Positions 25,979 to 35,543 are shown, counted from the first letter of the stretch. The stretch is 64,000 bases of DNA from JABSQH01 sp965230015 (GCA_965230015.1 CBDDKF010000001.1:1-64000), one strand, 5' to 3'. Made by a program: numbers and translations. The notes: a model not told the origin generated them from the sequence alone.

Positions 25979-27231
25979 TCGCTCTCGACCCGCTGCTCGA
26001 GGGCCGGCTCCTGTGGACCCCGCTGCTCATCGTGATCCTCAAGGTGATCGTGGTGTTCGTGATCGGGCTCGTCTCGACGATCTTCATGGTCAACTTCGAG
26101 CGCAAGATGGTGTCGGGTCTGCAGAACCGGATCGGGCCGAACAAGGCCGGCCCGCGAGGCATCCTGCAGGCGTTGGCCGACGGCATCAAGGCGTTCTTCA
26201 AAGAAGACCTATTGCCGTCGCGCGCCGATCGCGTCGTGTTCCGCCTGGCGCCGTTCCTCTCATTCGTGCCGGCGTTCCTCATCTGGTCGGTGATCCCGCT
26301 CGGTGGCGACTTCGGCCCCAACGACGACGGCACCGTGAAAGACGGGACGGTCGAGTGGTTCGGCGAAGTCACGCGAGTGCAGCTCGCCGACCCGCCGATG
26401 GGCATTCTCGTGGTGCTCGCCCTGTCGTCGATCGCGGTCTACGGCATCATGCTCGCCGGCTGGTCGAGCGGCTCCAAGTACCCGCTGCTCGGCTCGGTGC
26501 GTGCCTCGGCGCAAATGGTGTCCTACGAGGCGGCGCTCGGACTGAGCCTTGCTGCCGTCCTGCTCTCCTCGGGCACGCTGTCGACCGCCGGCATCGTCGC
26601 CCAACAGGACAGCATCGTCGACTGGAACCTGTTCGCCACCGGCATCGTGCCGTTCGTCGTATTCCTCATCGCCACCACCGCCGAGCTCAACCGGCCCCCG
26701 TTCGACCTGGTCGAAGCCGAGCAGGAACTCGTTGGCGGCTTCAACACCGAGTACTCGGGCATCCGCTTCGCCTTGTTCTTCCTCAGCGAGTTCATGGGTG
26801 TGGTCACGATGTCGGCAGTCATCGTCACGCTGTTCCTCGGCGGACCGCAGCCGCTGTTCATCGGCGATCTCGACATCCTCGGCTTCCTCGGGCCGTTCTC
26901 GGGCACGGCCTGGTTCGCGCTCAAGTTGCTCGGGTTCCTGTATCTGTTCGTGTGGTTCCGGGCCACGCTGCCCCGCTTGCGCTACGACCAGTTGATGGAC
27001 TTCGGGTGGAAGATCCTCATCCCGGTCGCCCTCGGCTGGTTCCTGCTGCTCGCCGCACTGCGCGAGTTCTCCCCCAACGGCGCAACCATCGATGGTCTGC
27101 GCATCGTGTTGATCAGCCTGGCGGTCGGCGCCGTCGCAGGTGGGCTCTTCCTGCTCGCCCTGCGGGTCGCCCGCAACAACCGCCTTGCCGCTGAAGAGGC
27201 AGCACCAACTCATGAAGGAGTCAGCACCTGA
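25975..27231 (+). CDS. nuoH: NADH-quinone oxidoreductase subunit H
   Basis: The membrane subunit at the quinone-cavity interface, 418 residues with about eight to nine helices. Signature segments are ERKMVSGLQNRIGPNKAGPRG near residue 42, the acidic ELNRPPFDLVEAEQELVGGFNTEYSG loop, and the following FFLSEFMG helix. It overlaps nuoG by 4 nt and nuoI by 1 nt. Confidence 0.96.
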   Translation: MIALDPLLEGRLLWTPLLIVILKVIVVFVIGLVSTIFMVNFERKMVSGLQNRIGPNKAGPRGILQALADGIKAFFKEDLLPSRADRVVFRLAPFLSFVPAFLIWSVIPLGGDFGPNDDGTVKDGTVEWFGEVTRVQLADPPMGILVVLALSSIAVYGIMLAGWSSGSKYPLLGSVRASAQMVSYEAALGLSLAAVLLSSGTLSTAGIVAQQDSIVDWNLFATGIVPFVVFLIATTAELNRPPFDLVEAEQELVGGFNTEYSGIRFALFFLSEFMGVVTMSAVIVTLFLGGPQPLFIGDLDILGFLGPFSGTAWFALKLLGFLYLFVWFRATLPRLRYDQLMDFGWKILIPVALGWFLLLAALREFSPNGATIDGLRIVLISLAVGAVAGGLFLLALRVARNNRLAAEEAAPTHEGVST

Positions 27232-27938
27232 TGGGTTACTTCGAAGGATTCGCCGTCACCCTCCGCCAGCACCGCCTGTTCGGCGGCAAGCGGGTGACCA
27301 CCGAATACTCCGGCGGTCGCAAGGCCAAGAAGGACGGCACCAACGCGCGCGACGCGCGCCACGACGAAAAGCTGCCGCGCCCCGAGCGACTTCATGGTCG
27401 TCACGTGCTCAACCGCTACGAGGACGGAATGGAGAAGTGCATCGGGTGCGAGCTGTGCGCCGGTGTGTGTCCCGCCGACTGCATCTACGTGCGCGGGGCC
27501 GACAACGATCCGGAGAATCCGACCTCACCTGGCGAGCGCTTCGGGTACGTGTATGAGATCAACTACCTGCGGTGCATCCACTGCGACCTGTGCGTCGAAG
27601 CGTGTCCGACCGAGGCGATTACCGAATCGAAGCTGTTCGAGTTCTCGTTCACCAACCGTCAGGATGCGATCTACACAAAACGCGAACTCGTCGTCGACGA
27701 CGACGGCAAGCCGCGGGCGCAGCCCTGGGAGGACTGGCGAGAAGGCGACGACCTGCTCACCAGCGGATGGATGCGCGCCACCTCGCCATCGGGTGACGCC
27801 ACCTTCGAAGGAGAAGTCGGTTGGAGCGGTGAGTTGGGCTACGGTGTCCGGCCGCCCGAGCCGAAGCAGGTCGAACGAGACGCCGAGGGCGACGCACAGG
27901 GTGACGAAGGGTCAGGAACGAAGGTGGTTGAACGGTGA
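27231..27938 (+). CDS. nuoI: NADH-quinone oxidoreductase subunit I
   Basis: A ferredoxin-type subunit carrying clusters N6a and N6b: CIGCELCAGVCPADC and CIHCDLCVEACPTEA. The 235 residues include a C-terminal extension of about 70 residues (charged, Gly/Asp-rich) beyond the usual end. It starts at ATG overlapping the nuoH stop. Confidence 0.95.
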   Translation: MGYFEGFAVTLRQHRLFGGKRVTTEYSGGRKAKKDGTNARDARHDEKLPRPERLHGRHVLNRYEDGMEKCIGCELCAGVCPADCIYVRGADNDPENPTSPGERFGYVYEINYLRCIHCDLCVEACPTEAITESKLFEFSFTNRQDAIYTKRELVVDDDGKPRAQPWEDWREGDDLLTSGWMRATSPSGDATFEGEVGWSGELGYGVRPPEPKQVERDAEGDAQGDEGSGTKVVER

Positions 27939-28528
27939 ATGATGCGACGTTCCTCGAGTACGTCGTCTTCTTCGCCGCCGCCATCATGATCCTCGGCGGC
28001 GCAGTGGGCGTCGTCGCACTCCGCAATCCGGTGCATGCCGCGCTCGGTCTCGTGCTCACCTTGTTCGGCGTTGCGGTGCAGTTCGTCGCGATGGAGGCGC
28101 ACTTCCTCGCGGCCGTGCAGATCATCGTGTACGCCGGGGCCATCGTGGTGCTGTTCTTGTTCGTCATCATGTTGCTCGGTGTCGACCGTTCGATCGACCT
28201 CTCGATCGAACCGCTCAATGTGCAACGGCCCCTTGCCGCCATCATGAGCGTCGGTCTGCTCGCGCTGATCGGCGCGGCGATCGTCCAATCGCGCGACGCG
28301 TTGATGATCAATCCGGGGACCGGAGTCGACACCGCAACCGCCACCGGCGACAACGACGCCAACATCAACCAGTTGGCCACGAATCTGTTTGGCGACCATG
28401 TCTTCGCGTTCCAGCTCACGTCGGTGCTGTTGATCGTCGCCGTCGTCGGCACCGTGTTGATGACCCGCAAGTGGCCGAAGGGCGCGGAAGGCGCCGACGA
28501 CACCGAAGCTGAGGACGTCACTCAGTGA
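27935..28528 (+). CDS. nuoJ: NADH-quinone oxidoreductase subunit J
   Basis: A membrane subunit of 197 residues with five predicted helices. The conserved NPVHAALGLVLTLFGVAVQFVAMEAHFLAAVQIIVYAGAI region contains the pi-bulge helix and the quinone-coupling segment; the strand after it is VLFLFVIMLLG. The GTG start overlaps nuoI by 4 nt, and the stop overlaps nuoK by 4 nt. Confidence 0.94.
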   Translation: MNDATFLEYVVFFAAAIMILGGAVGVVALRNPVHAALGLVLTLFGVAVQFVAMEAHFLAAVQIIVYAGAIVVLFLFVIMLLGVDRSIDLSIEPLNVQRPLAAIMSVGLLALIGAAIVQSRDALMINPGTGVDTATATGDNDANINQLATNLFGDHVFAFQLTSVLLIVAVVGTVLMTRKWPKGAEGADDTEAEDVTQ

Positions 28529-28836
28529 TCGCCACCATCGCCGCCGAGGCGTACCTGCTCCTGGCGGCGCTGCTCTTCGCCATCGGCGCGTTCGGTCTAC
28601 TGATCAGGCGCAACCCGTTGATCATGTTCATGTGCATCGAACTGATGCTCAATGCCGCCAACCTCACCTTCGTCGCGCTGGCCACCGAGCTGGGCGACAT
28701 CAACGGGCAGACCGCCGTGTTCTTCGTGCTGGTGGTGGCCGCCGCTGAGGTAGTGGTTGGCCTCGGAATCATCGTGGCGATCATGCGTCGCCGCCCTGGA
28801 GCCACGGCCGACGATCTCGCGGAGCTGAAGGGCTGA
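28525..28836 (+). CDS. nuoK: NADH-quinone oxidoreductase subunit K
   Basis: A 103-residue, three-helix subunit with the conserved membrane glutamates in MCIELMLNAANL and AAAEVVVGLGIIV, both part of the proton-transfer chain. The GTG start is in the overlap with nuoJ. Length is standard. Confidence 0.95.
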   Translation: MIATIAAEAYLLLAALLFAIGAFGLLIRRNPLIMFMCIELMLNAANLTFVALATELGDINGQTAVFFVLVVAAAEVVVGLGIIVAIMRRRPGATADDLAELKG

Positions 28837-28840
28837 CGCC

Positions 28841-30898
28841 GTGGCAGAACTCGTTTGGCTGATCCCTGCCTTCCCGCTGTTCGGGTTTGTCGTCCTGCTG
28901 CTGTTCGGGCGCCGCCTCGGCGAGCCGATCGCCGGCTACTTCGCGGCACTGATGGTGTTCGCCTCGTTCGCCGTGTCGGTGGCGATCTACTTCGACTTCC
29001 TCGGCCAGCCCGAAGACGAGCGGCAAGAGGTGGTCACCCTTTTCACGTGGTTACCGGTCGGCGACTTCCAGGTCGACCTGGCGTTCCTCGCCGACCCGTT
29101 GTCGATCGTGATGTGTCTGTTCGTGACCGGGATCGGTGGGCTGATCCACCTGTTCTCGATCGGGTACATGCACGGCGACCCGAAGTTCTCCAAGTTCTTC
29201 CTGTACCTCAACCTGTTCGTCGTCTCGATGACCTTGCTGGTGCTCGGCGAGAACCTGCTGGTGACCTTCGTCGGCTGGGAAGGTGTCGGCACCTGCTCGT
29301 ACCTCCTCGTGTCGTTCTGGCACACCCGCGAAGAGGCGGCGACCGCCGGCAAGAAGGCGTTCATCACCAACCGGGTCGGCGACTGGGGCGTGATGCTGGC
29401 GATGTTCATCGCCTTCTCGACCGTCGGCTCGCTGTCGTACATCGCGCTCAACGACGCGGCCGAGGCCGGACTGATGTCGGGCATCGCCGCCACCGGCATC
29501 ACCGTGCTGCTGCTGCTCGGCGCCACCGGCAAGAGCGCCCAGCTACCGCTGTACTTCTGGCTGCCCGACGCAATGGCCGGCCCCACTCCAGTGTCGGCGC
29601 TGATCCACGCAGCGACCATGGTGACCAGCGGCGTGTTCCTGCTCGTGCGGATCAACCCGGTGATCACCGTGTCGTACGACTGGGTACCGACCACGATCGC
29701 CTACGTGGGCGGGATCACCGCGCTGTTCGCGGCCACCATCGCGCTCGCCCAGAACGACATCAAGAAGGTGCTGGCGTACTCGACGGTGTCGCAGATCGGC
29801 TACATGGTGCTCGCCGTCGGCAGCGGCGCCTACGTCGCCGCGATCTTCCACATGATCACCCACGCCGCGTTCAAGGCGCTGCTGTTCCTCGGTGCCGGGT
29901 CGGTGATCCACGGCATGCACGACGAACAAGACATGCGCGTCATGGGTGGATTGCGCAAGTTCATGCCGATCACCGCGGCGTGTTACATCATCGGCTATCT
30001 GGCGATCTCGGGCGTGCCGCCGTTCGCCGGGTTCTGGTCGAAAGACGAGATCCTCCTGTACGCGCTGGCCGACAGCGTGCCGCTCTACCTGCTCGGCCTG
30101 ATCGCCGCGATCTTCACCGCGTTCTACATGACCCGCCAGGTGATCATGGTGTTCTTCGGCGACGCGCGCTGGAACAGCCGAGCCAACGAAGCCGAGGCCG
30201 CCGATCCCGAGCCCGACCCCGACGGCGACGCCGACACCGCCGACGCGCCAACCCCGCAGAGCGTGGGCGCCGCGGTCGCCGCCGACCCCGACGAGTCCGC
30301 CCCCGACGGCACGGTCACCCATGGCGCACATGGCGAGTTCGAGCCGCACGAGTCACCACCGGTGATGTGGATCCCGCTGGTGATCCTGGCGTTCTTGGCC
30401 ACCGTCGAAGGTGTCATCAACTTGCCCGATCTGTTCGGCATCCCGGGCGACGCTCAGCTCAAGCTCGAAGAGTGGCTGCACCCGGTGATCGAGTTCGGCG
30501 AGGCCGACATCAAGACCACCTGGGCGTATGAGAACTCGTACCTACTGGTCGTACTGGCGATCGTCTGCGTGTCGATCGGCATCGGACTCGCCTGGCTGAT
30601 CTACTCGCAGAAACGCATCAAGCCGTGGGAGCCCACGTTCCTCGCCAACGGTTGGTACTACGACTCGACCATCGCCGCCTTCATGGGTGGCCCCGGTCGC
30701 GCCGGCTTCCAGGCGATCGCCGACGTCGATCGGCTGTATGACCAACACGTCGTCGACGGTTCTGCCGTCGCCGTGCGCGAGACGGCGTCGCAGCTGCGCA
30801 AGGGACAGACCGGCAACGTGCGTCAGTACGCCGGATTCATCGGCATCGGCGCGTTGCTCATCCTCGGCTGGCTCGTGGTGTTCCGGGGGATCTTGTGA
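28841..30898 (+). CDS. nuoL: NADH-quinone oxidoreductase subunit L
   Basis: An antiporter-like proton-pumping subunit, 685 residues, with the long lateral helix at its C-terminus. Conserved elements are FVGWEGVGTCSYLLVSFW, LPDAMAGPTPVSALIHAATMV and the DIKKVLAYSTVSQIGYM segment. Between late helices (residues about 445-505) lies an acidic, Asp/Glu/Pro/Ala-rich insertion that is not typical of the family. The start is GTG 28841, 4 nt after nuoK; it overlaps nuoM by 4 nt. Confidence 0.95.
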   Translation: MAELVWLIPAFPLFGFVVLLLFGRRLGEPIAGYFAALMVFASFAVSVAIYFDFLGQPEDERQEVVTLFTWLPVGDFQVDLAFLADPLSIVMCLFVTGIGGLIHLFSIGYMHGDPKFSKFFLYLNLFVVSMTLLVLGENLLVTFVGWEGVGTCSYLLVSFWHTREEAATAGKKAFITNRVGDWGVMLAMFIAFSTVGSLSYIALNDAAEAGLMSGIAATGITVLLLLGATGKSAQLPLYFWLPDAMAGPTPVSALIHAATMVTSGVFLLVRINPVITVSYDWVPTTIAYVGGITALFAATIALAQNDIKKVLAYSTVSQIGYMVLAVGSGAYVAAIFHMITHAAFKALLFLGAGSVIHGMHDEQDMRVMGGLRKFMPITAACYIIGYLAISGVPPFAGFWSKDEILLYALADSVPLYLLGLIAAIFTAFYMTRQVIMVFFGDARWNSRANEAEAADPEPDPDGDADTADAPTPQSVGAAVAADPDESAPDGTVTHGAHGEFEPHESPPVMWIPLVILAFLATVEGVINLPDLFGIPGDAQLKLEEWLHPVIEFGEADIKTTWAYENSYLLVVLAIVCVSIGIGLAWLIYSQKRIKPWEPTFLANGWYYDSTIAAFMGGPGRAGFQAIADVDRLYDQHVVDGSAVAVRETASQLRKGQTGNVRQYAGFIGIGALLILGWLVVFRGIL

Positions 30899-32529
30899 TG
30901 CTCGCCGCCGACGCCTCGTCGCTCGGCTTCCCCATCCTCAGCGCCATCGTGCTGTTGCCGGTGATCGCTGCCGTGCTCGTGTTGTTCACGCCGCGGCGCC
31001 GTCCCGAATACGCCCAGTTGCTCGCCGGCGCCGCCACGGTCGGCACCGCAGCGCTGACGGTGTGGTTGCTGTCGTCGTTCGAAACCGGCGAGTCCGGATT
31101 CCAGTTCGTCTCCAAGCAGACGTGGATCGAGTCGTGGGGGATCTCGTGGCACCTCGGCGTCGACGGGATCTCGCTGTTCCTCATCGCCCTCACCGCGTTC
31201 ATCTTCCCGCTGGTGATCATCGGGATCGATCCCGAACGCGAACACAAGTCGTACCTCGCATGGATGTTGCTGCTCGAGGCCGGCGTGCTCGGCACGTTCC
31301 TCAGCCTCGACCTGTTCATGTTCTTCCTGTTCTTCGAGATCATCATCGTGCCGATGTACTTCCTCGTCGCCGGGTGGGGTCACGAGGAGCGGGAGTACGC
31401 GGCCACCAAGTTCTTCCTGTACACGATGTTCGGTTCGGCGTTCATGCTCGTGGGTGTAGTCGCCACGGCGCTGATCGCCCGGGACTCGCTCGGTTACCTC
31501 ACCTTCGACCTCGTCGAGATCGCCGAAGGAGCCAACTTCGCCACGTCGACCGGACGATGGTTGTTCTTCGCGTTCGCCATCGCGTTCGCCGTGAAGGTGC
31601 CGATCGTGCCGGTGCACACGTGGTTGCCGTTGTCACACACCCAGGCCGGTCACCGCTCGGTGATCCTCGCCGGCGTGTTGCTCAAGTTGGGCTCGTACGG
31701 CTTGGTCCGCTTCGGCATCTACCTGTTCCCGGAAGCTGCGTTCTGGGACTTCACTCGCTACCTGTTCCTCACGCTCGCCGTGATCGGCATCACCTACGGC
31801 GCCATCGCCGCCACGATGCAACCCGACCTGAAGATGCTGGTGGCCTACTCGTCGGTGGCCCACATGGGGTTCATCATCCTCGGTACCTTCGCTTTCACCG
31901 AACAGGGCCTCACCGGTGCCACGTTGCAGAACGTCAACCACGGTGTGTCCACCGGCGCCCTGTTCCTCCTGGTCGGCTGGATGTACGAGCGCCAGCACAC
32001 GCGCATGATCGCCGACTTCAACGGCATCCAGACCGTGGCGCCGATCTTCGCCGCCGGGTTCATGGTGGTGATGCTGTCGTCGATCGGTGTGCCGGGGCTG
32101 AACGGCTTCGTCGGCGAGTTCCTGATCCTCATCGGCTCGTGGGACACGGCTCGCTGGTGGACGATCGTCGGCGCCACCGGCGTGATCCTCGCTGCGCTGT
32201 ATCTGCTGTGGGCCTACCAGCGCACGTTCCATGGTGTGCCCGACGAGAAGTCGAAGACGTTCCCCGAGATCAAGGTGCGTGAAGCAGCCGTACTGTTGCC
32301 GTTTATCGCGGTGATCGTGTTCACCGGTGTGTATCCCAAGCCACTGCTCGACCGGATCAACCCCAGCGTCGATGCGTTGCTCGAGCACGTCGAGGAACGC
32401 ACCGACTTGGTTCGGCCCGAACCCGACATCACCGAGGAGCAGCTCGAGCGGGCCCAGATCGAGCTCGACGAAGAGCACGGTGAAGAAGAGGGCGGCGCAG
32501 AGAGCTCGGACGAAGGGGACGACGAGTGA
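30895..32529 (+). CDS. nuoM: NADH-quinone oxidoreductase subunit M
   Basis: The second antiporter-like subunit, 544 residues. The family regions LGVDGISLFLIALTAFIFPL, FFFLFFEIIIVPMYFLVAGWG, LPLSHTQAGHRSVILAGVLLKLGSYGL and GVPGLNGFVGEFLILIG are all present. The last about 45 residues form a strongly acidic tail (repeated Glu/Asp), an uncommon addition. GTG 30895 or ATG 30898 could start it. Confidence 0.95.
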   Translation: MMLAADASSLGFPILSAIVLLPVIAAVLVLFTPRRRPEYAQLLAGAATVGTAALTVWLLSSFETGESGFQFVSKQTWIESWGISWHLGVDGISLFLIALTAFIFPLVIIGIDPEREHKSYLAWMLLLEAGVLGTFLSLDLFMFFLFFEIIIVPMYFLVAGWGHEEREYAATKFFLYTMFGSAFMLVGVVATALIARDSLGYLTFDLVEIAEGANFATSTGRWLFFAFAIAFAVKVPIVPVHTWLPLSHTQAGHRSVILAGVLLKLGSYGLVRFGIYLFPEAAFWDFTRYLFLTLAVIGITYGAIAATMQPDLKMLVAYSSVAHMGFIILGTFAFTEQGLTGATLQNVNHGVSTGALFLLVGWMYERQHTRMIADFNGIQTVAPIFAAGFMVVMLSSIGVPGLNGFVGEFLILIGSWDTARWWTIVGATGVILAALYLLWAYQRTFHGVPDEKSKTFPEIKVREAAVLLPFIAVIVFTGVYPKPLLDRINPSVDALLEHVEERTDLVRPEPDITEEQLERAQIELDEEHGEEEGGAESSDEGDDE

Positions 32530-34043
32530 TGCTCGCCCAGGCCGAGACCTTCATGGGGCCCGAGGTCAACTGGTTCGCGCTGTCGCCGCTGATCGCCCTC
32601 GTCGGCGGCGCGCTGTTCTTGATGTTGGCCGGCGCGCTCACGCCTCGTTGGCCCAACGGGTTGTATGCCATGGCCTGTGCCACCACCGCAGGTACGGCCG
32701 GCGCGCTGGCGATGGTGCAGTGGGACGACATCACCGACAACGGTCCGACCACGCTCGTTGCCGGCGCGGTGGCCTTCGACACCTTCTCGATGTTCGTCAC
32801 GATCCTCATCTGCGTGTCGATCATCCTCGTGGCGATGCTCGCCGACGACTATCTGCGCGGCACGCCGAACGACGGCCCTGAGATCTACGCACTGCTGCTC
32901 ACCGCCGGTGCGGGTGGCGTGGTCATGGCGTCGGCCAACGACCTGATCGTGTTGTTCCTCGGCCTCGAGACGTTGTCGCTGGCGTTGTACGTACTCGCGG
33001 CGAGCAACCGACGCAGCAACCGCAGCGGCGAGTCGGGCATCAAGTACTTCGTGCTCGGCGGCTTCTCCAGCGCGTTCTTCCTGTACGGCATCGCCTTGAT
33101 CTACGGAGCCACGGGGACCACGAACATCAGCGAGATGGTGGTCGCCCTGCAGAGCACCGTCGACCTGGAAACGCCGGACGCGCTGGCACTGGCGGGACTC
33201 GCCTTGCTGCTGGTCGGCCTCGGCTTCAAGGTGGCCGCCGTGCCGTTCCACATCTGGACGCCCGATGTGTACCAAGGCGCACCATCACCGGTGACCGCCT
33301 TCATGGCATCGGTGGCCAAGGCCGCCGCGTTCGCCGCAATGCTGCGGGTGCTCGTGATTGCGCTGCCGTTCTACCGCGACGACTGGCGCCCGGTGATCTG
33401 GGTGTTGGCGCTGTTGTCACTGCTGGTCGGCTCGGCGGTGGCCGTGGTGCAGACCGACGTCAAACGAATGTTGGCGTATTCGTCGATCAGCCATGCCGGC
33501 TTCCTGCTCGTCGGCGTGGAAGCGGCCGGACACACCGCCGGCGAGCTCGACCCCGGGTCGGGTATGTCGTCGGTGCTGCTGTACCTGATGCTCTATTCGG
33601 TGATGGTCATCGGCTCGTTCGCCGTTGTGCTCATCGTGCAGCGCCATGCGGGCGGCGACTCGTCGATCGCTGCGTTCAAAGGACTGTCGATCCGCCGGCC
33701 GGCGATCGCCACCGCGTTCACCGTGTTCCTGCTGGCCCAGGCCGGCGTGCCGTTCACCTCGGGTTTCATCGCCAAGTTCGGCGTGATCCAAGCGGCCGTC
33801 GAAGTCGACAGCTACGCCATCGCAGTGATCGCCATGGTGTCGGCCGTGATCGCGGCGTTCGTCTACCTGCGCATCATGCTCACGGTGTGGACCGGCACGC
33901 CCGACGAGAACAGCGAAGCGATCCGCGTGCCGCTGGCGGTCGGTGTGACCATCGCCGGCGCCGCGTTGTTCACGTTGTTCGCCGGAGTTCTCCCCGGCTG
34001 GTTGATCGACGCCACCGACACGGTCACCCAGTACGCCCGCTGA
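32526..34043 (+). CDS. nuoN: NADH-quinone oxidoreductase subunit N
   Basis: The third antiporter-like subunit, 505 residues. Diagnostic segments are LFLGLETLSLALYVL, GVKYFVLGGFSSAFFLYG-type sequence (here SGIKYFVLGGFS), VPFHIWTPDVYQGAPSPVTAFMA, DVKRMLAYSSISHAGF and the QAGVPFTSGFIAKFGV region. It is the last gene of the run; 57 bp separate it from a convergent gene, and no clear terminator was found. Confidence 0.95.
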   Translation: MMLAQAETFMGPEVNWFALSPLIALVGGALFLMLAGALTPRWPNGLYAMACATTAGTAGALAMVQWDDITDNGPTTLVAGAVAFDTFSMFVTILICVSIILVAMLADDYLRGTPNDGPEIYALLLTAGAGGVVMASANDLIVLFLGLETLSLALYVLAASNRRSNRSGESGIKYFVLGGFSSAFFLYGIALIYGATGTTNISEMVVALQSTVDLETPDALALAGLALLLVGLGFKVAAVPFHIWTPDVYQGAPSPVTAFMASVAKAAAFAAMLRVLVIALPFYRDDWRPVIWVLALLSLLVGSAVAVVQTDVKRMLAYSSISHAGFLLVGVEAAGHTAGELDPGSGMSSVLLYLMLYSVMVIGSFAVVLIVQRHAGGDSSIAAFKGLSIRRPAIATAFTVFLLAQAGVPFTSGFIAKFGVIQAAVEVDSYAIAVIAMVSAVIAAFVYLRIMLTVWTGTPDENSEAIRVPLAVGVTIAGAALFTLFAGVLPGWLIDATDTVTQYAR

Positions 34044-34100
34044 CGCACGCCGCGGCTGCGGAGCGCCGACACCGGACGTCGATCGGGGTGCGCGTTCTCG

Positions 34101-34685
34101 CTATTCGGCCGGCACGATGCCGCTCCCGACGAGCGGCGCCATCACCATGTCGTCGACGCGCACTTCGAACGCAGTATCGACCACCACGTCGCCGAGTCCG
34201 GCGGAGTTCAGCGTGGTGGTGATCTGCTGCCGCGTGAAGCCCACGCCGTGGGCGTCGCCCGGCTCGAGTTCCCAATCCCACTGCACGAACAGTCCACCGG
34301 GATCGAGGTGGCGCACCAGCGTGGTGGCCATCGACGCATAGTCGGGGACGAACGCCAGCGCCGACGAGCAGGCCACGAGGTCGAAGCGCCCGTCTGCGGG
34401 AACCGCCACCGAAGTGGCGACGTTCTCCCAGCCGTGGCGCGCACTCTTGCGGTCGAGGACCTCGCGCATGCGCGGCGAGTTGTCGACGGCGACGATCGAG
34501 CGGGCCAGCGGTACGAGCTTCTCGGTGAGGAGGCCGGTTCCGCACCCGAAGTCGCACACGCGCGCATCGGTCAGCGACACGTCGTGCCGGGCGGCGATCG
34601 CCTGGAGCGAGGTGAACGCGGCCGCGGCGTAGTCGTGCACGCCAGGTTGGTTGTCCCACTCGTCGGCGAGGTCGTCCCACGTCAT
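34101..34685 (-). CDS. class I SAM-dependent methyltransferase
   Basis: The 194-residue protein has methyltransferase motif I (VCDFGCGTGLL, about residue 44), an acidic residue ending strand 2 (IVAVDNSP), and motif post-I (FDLVACSSALAFV). The substrate cannot be told. CACAAT (34692-34697) lies 6 nt before the ATG, a probable leaderless promoter. It converges with nuoN. Confidence 0.8.
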   Translation of the reverse strand: MTWDDLADEWDNQPGVHDYAAAAFTSLQAIAARHDVSLTDARVCDFGCGTGLLTEKLVPLARSIVAVDNSPRMREVLDRKSARHGWENVATSVAVPADGRFDLVACSSALAFVPDYASMATTLVRHLDPGGLFVQWDWELEPGDAHGVGFTRQQITTTLNSAGLGDVVVDTAFEVRVDDMVMAPLVGSGIVPAE

Positions 34686-34726
34686 CTCGCCATTGTGCCG
34701 TACTCACTGGTGATCGCCGGTTCTGC

Positions 34727-34773
34727 TTCTCGGTGTCGTGCGTTGCGGGAGCCGCAACCGGCGGCGCCGAGAA
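34727..34773. repeat. 47-bp palindrome family, solitary copy
   Basis: The outer arms TTCTCGGTG and CGCCGAGAA enclose an inner stem GTTGCGG / CCGCAAC with a GAG loop. It is the same length (47 bp) as five copies at 43.2-44.5 kb and lies between two minus-strand genes. Confidence 0.8.
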
Positions 34774-34814
34774 GCGACACACAGCGACCACGCTGTGGTC
34801 CTCGACGGTGATCC

Positions 34815-35447
34815 CTACTGGCCCGTTGCGCGGCGTCGCACGCCCAGGCGCACGCCGAGCCAGATGTAGAGCAGGCTCCACACCGACAGCGCCGCGATCA
34901 CCAGTCCGTCGTCGGCATCGCCGCCGAGGAACCGCAGCGGAATGAACAGGAGGAGCGCCGCACCGTTGACGATCAATGGCATGGCCAGGCGCGATCCAGC
35001 GCCGAGCAGCGCCACGCCTGCGCCCAACGTGCCGACGACGATCAGGACCGACGTGACGAAGTAGCCCAGTTCCAACCACGTGACCGCGGACGAATCGATG
35101 TCGGCCCGGGCGAGCGCACCCGACCAGATCTCCACTCCCGCGACGAGCCCGGTGCCGAGTGCACCCAACTGGGCAAGTGAACGCGCCCGGCCGTCGCTTC
35201 GGCGACCGACCTCGAGGTAGCCGACCATCACCAGGAGATGGCCGATCGCCAGTCCGATGCTCATCAGCAGGAATGCAGTGGGCTGGATCGGGTCGGCCCA
35301 CGTGTTGGCGCCGTCGTTCGTGGTGATGCTGCCGAGGGTTGCTCCGGCAAGCGGCATCAACACCGCGCCGGCAATCGTCAATACCCCAGCACGTGCGAAC
35401 ACACCTGCTTCTGCTTGTACCGGTGGGCGCGTGGTGACGTCGGACAT
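34815..35447 (-). CDS. six-span membrane protein, function unknown
   Basis: A 210-residue protein with about six hydrophobic helices, such as GVLTIAGAVLMPLAGATLG, FLLMSIGLAIGHLLVMVGYL, YFVTSVLIVVGTLGAGVALLG and IAALSVWSLLYIWLGVRLGV. Basic residues cap the C-terminus. No family is recognised. TACCTT (35454-35459) lies 6 nt before ATG 35447, so a leaderless start is likely. It is divergent from the LuxR gene at 35544. Confidence 0.65.
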   Translation of the reverse strand: MSDVTTRPPVQAEAGVFARAGVLTIAGAVLMPLAGATLGSITTNDGANTWADPIQPTAFLLMSIGLAIGHLLVMVGYLEVGRRSDGRARSLAQLGALGTGLVAGVEIWSGALARADIDSSAVTWLELGYFVTSVLIVVGTLGAGVALLGAGSRLAMPLIVNGAALLLFIPLRFLGGDADDGLVIAALSVWSLLYIWLGVRLGVRRRATGQ

Positions 35448-35453
35448 GCGGCG

Positions 35454-35459
35454 AAGGTA
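35454..35459 (-). promoter_or_regulatory. -10 box of the six-span membrane protein gene
   Basis: TACCTT on the minus strand, 6 nt before the ATG; part of a 96-bp divergent region shared with the LuxR-type regulator. Confidence 0.4.
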
Positions 35460-35543
35460 CGATCGACCGATCGCCGGATACATCCGTGGAAGCACGCAAT
35501 CTTCGGCGGTCGCAGTGCGTACCGCGGCGGCCTGGGGAGCCGC

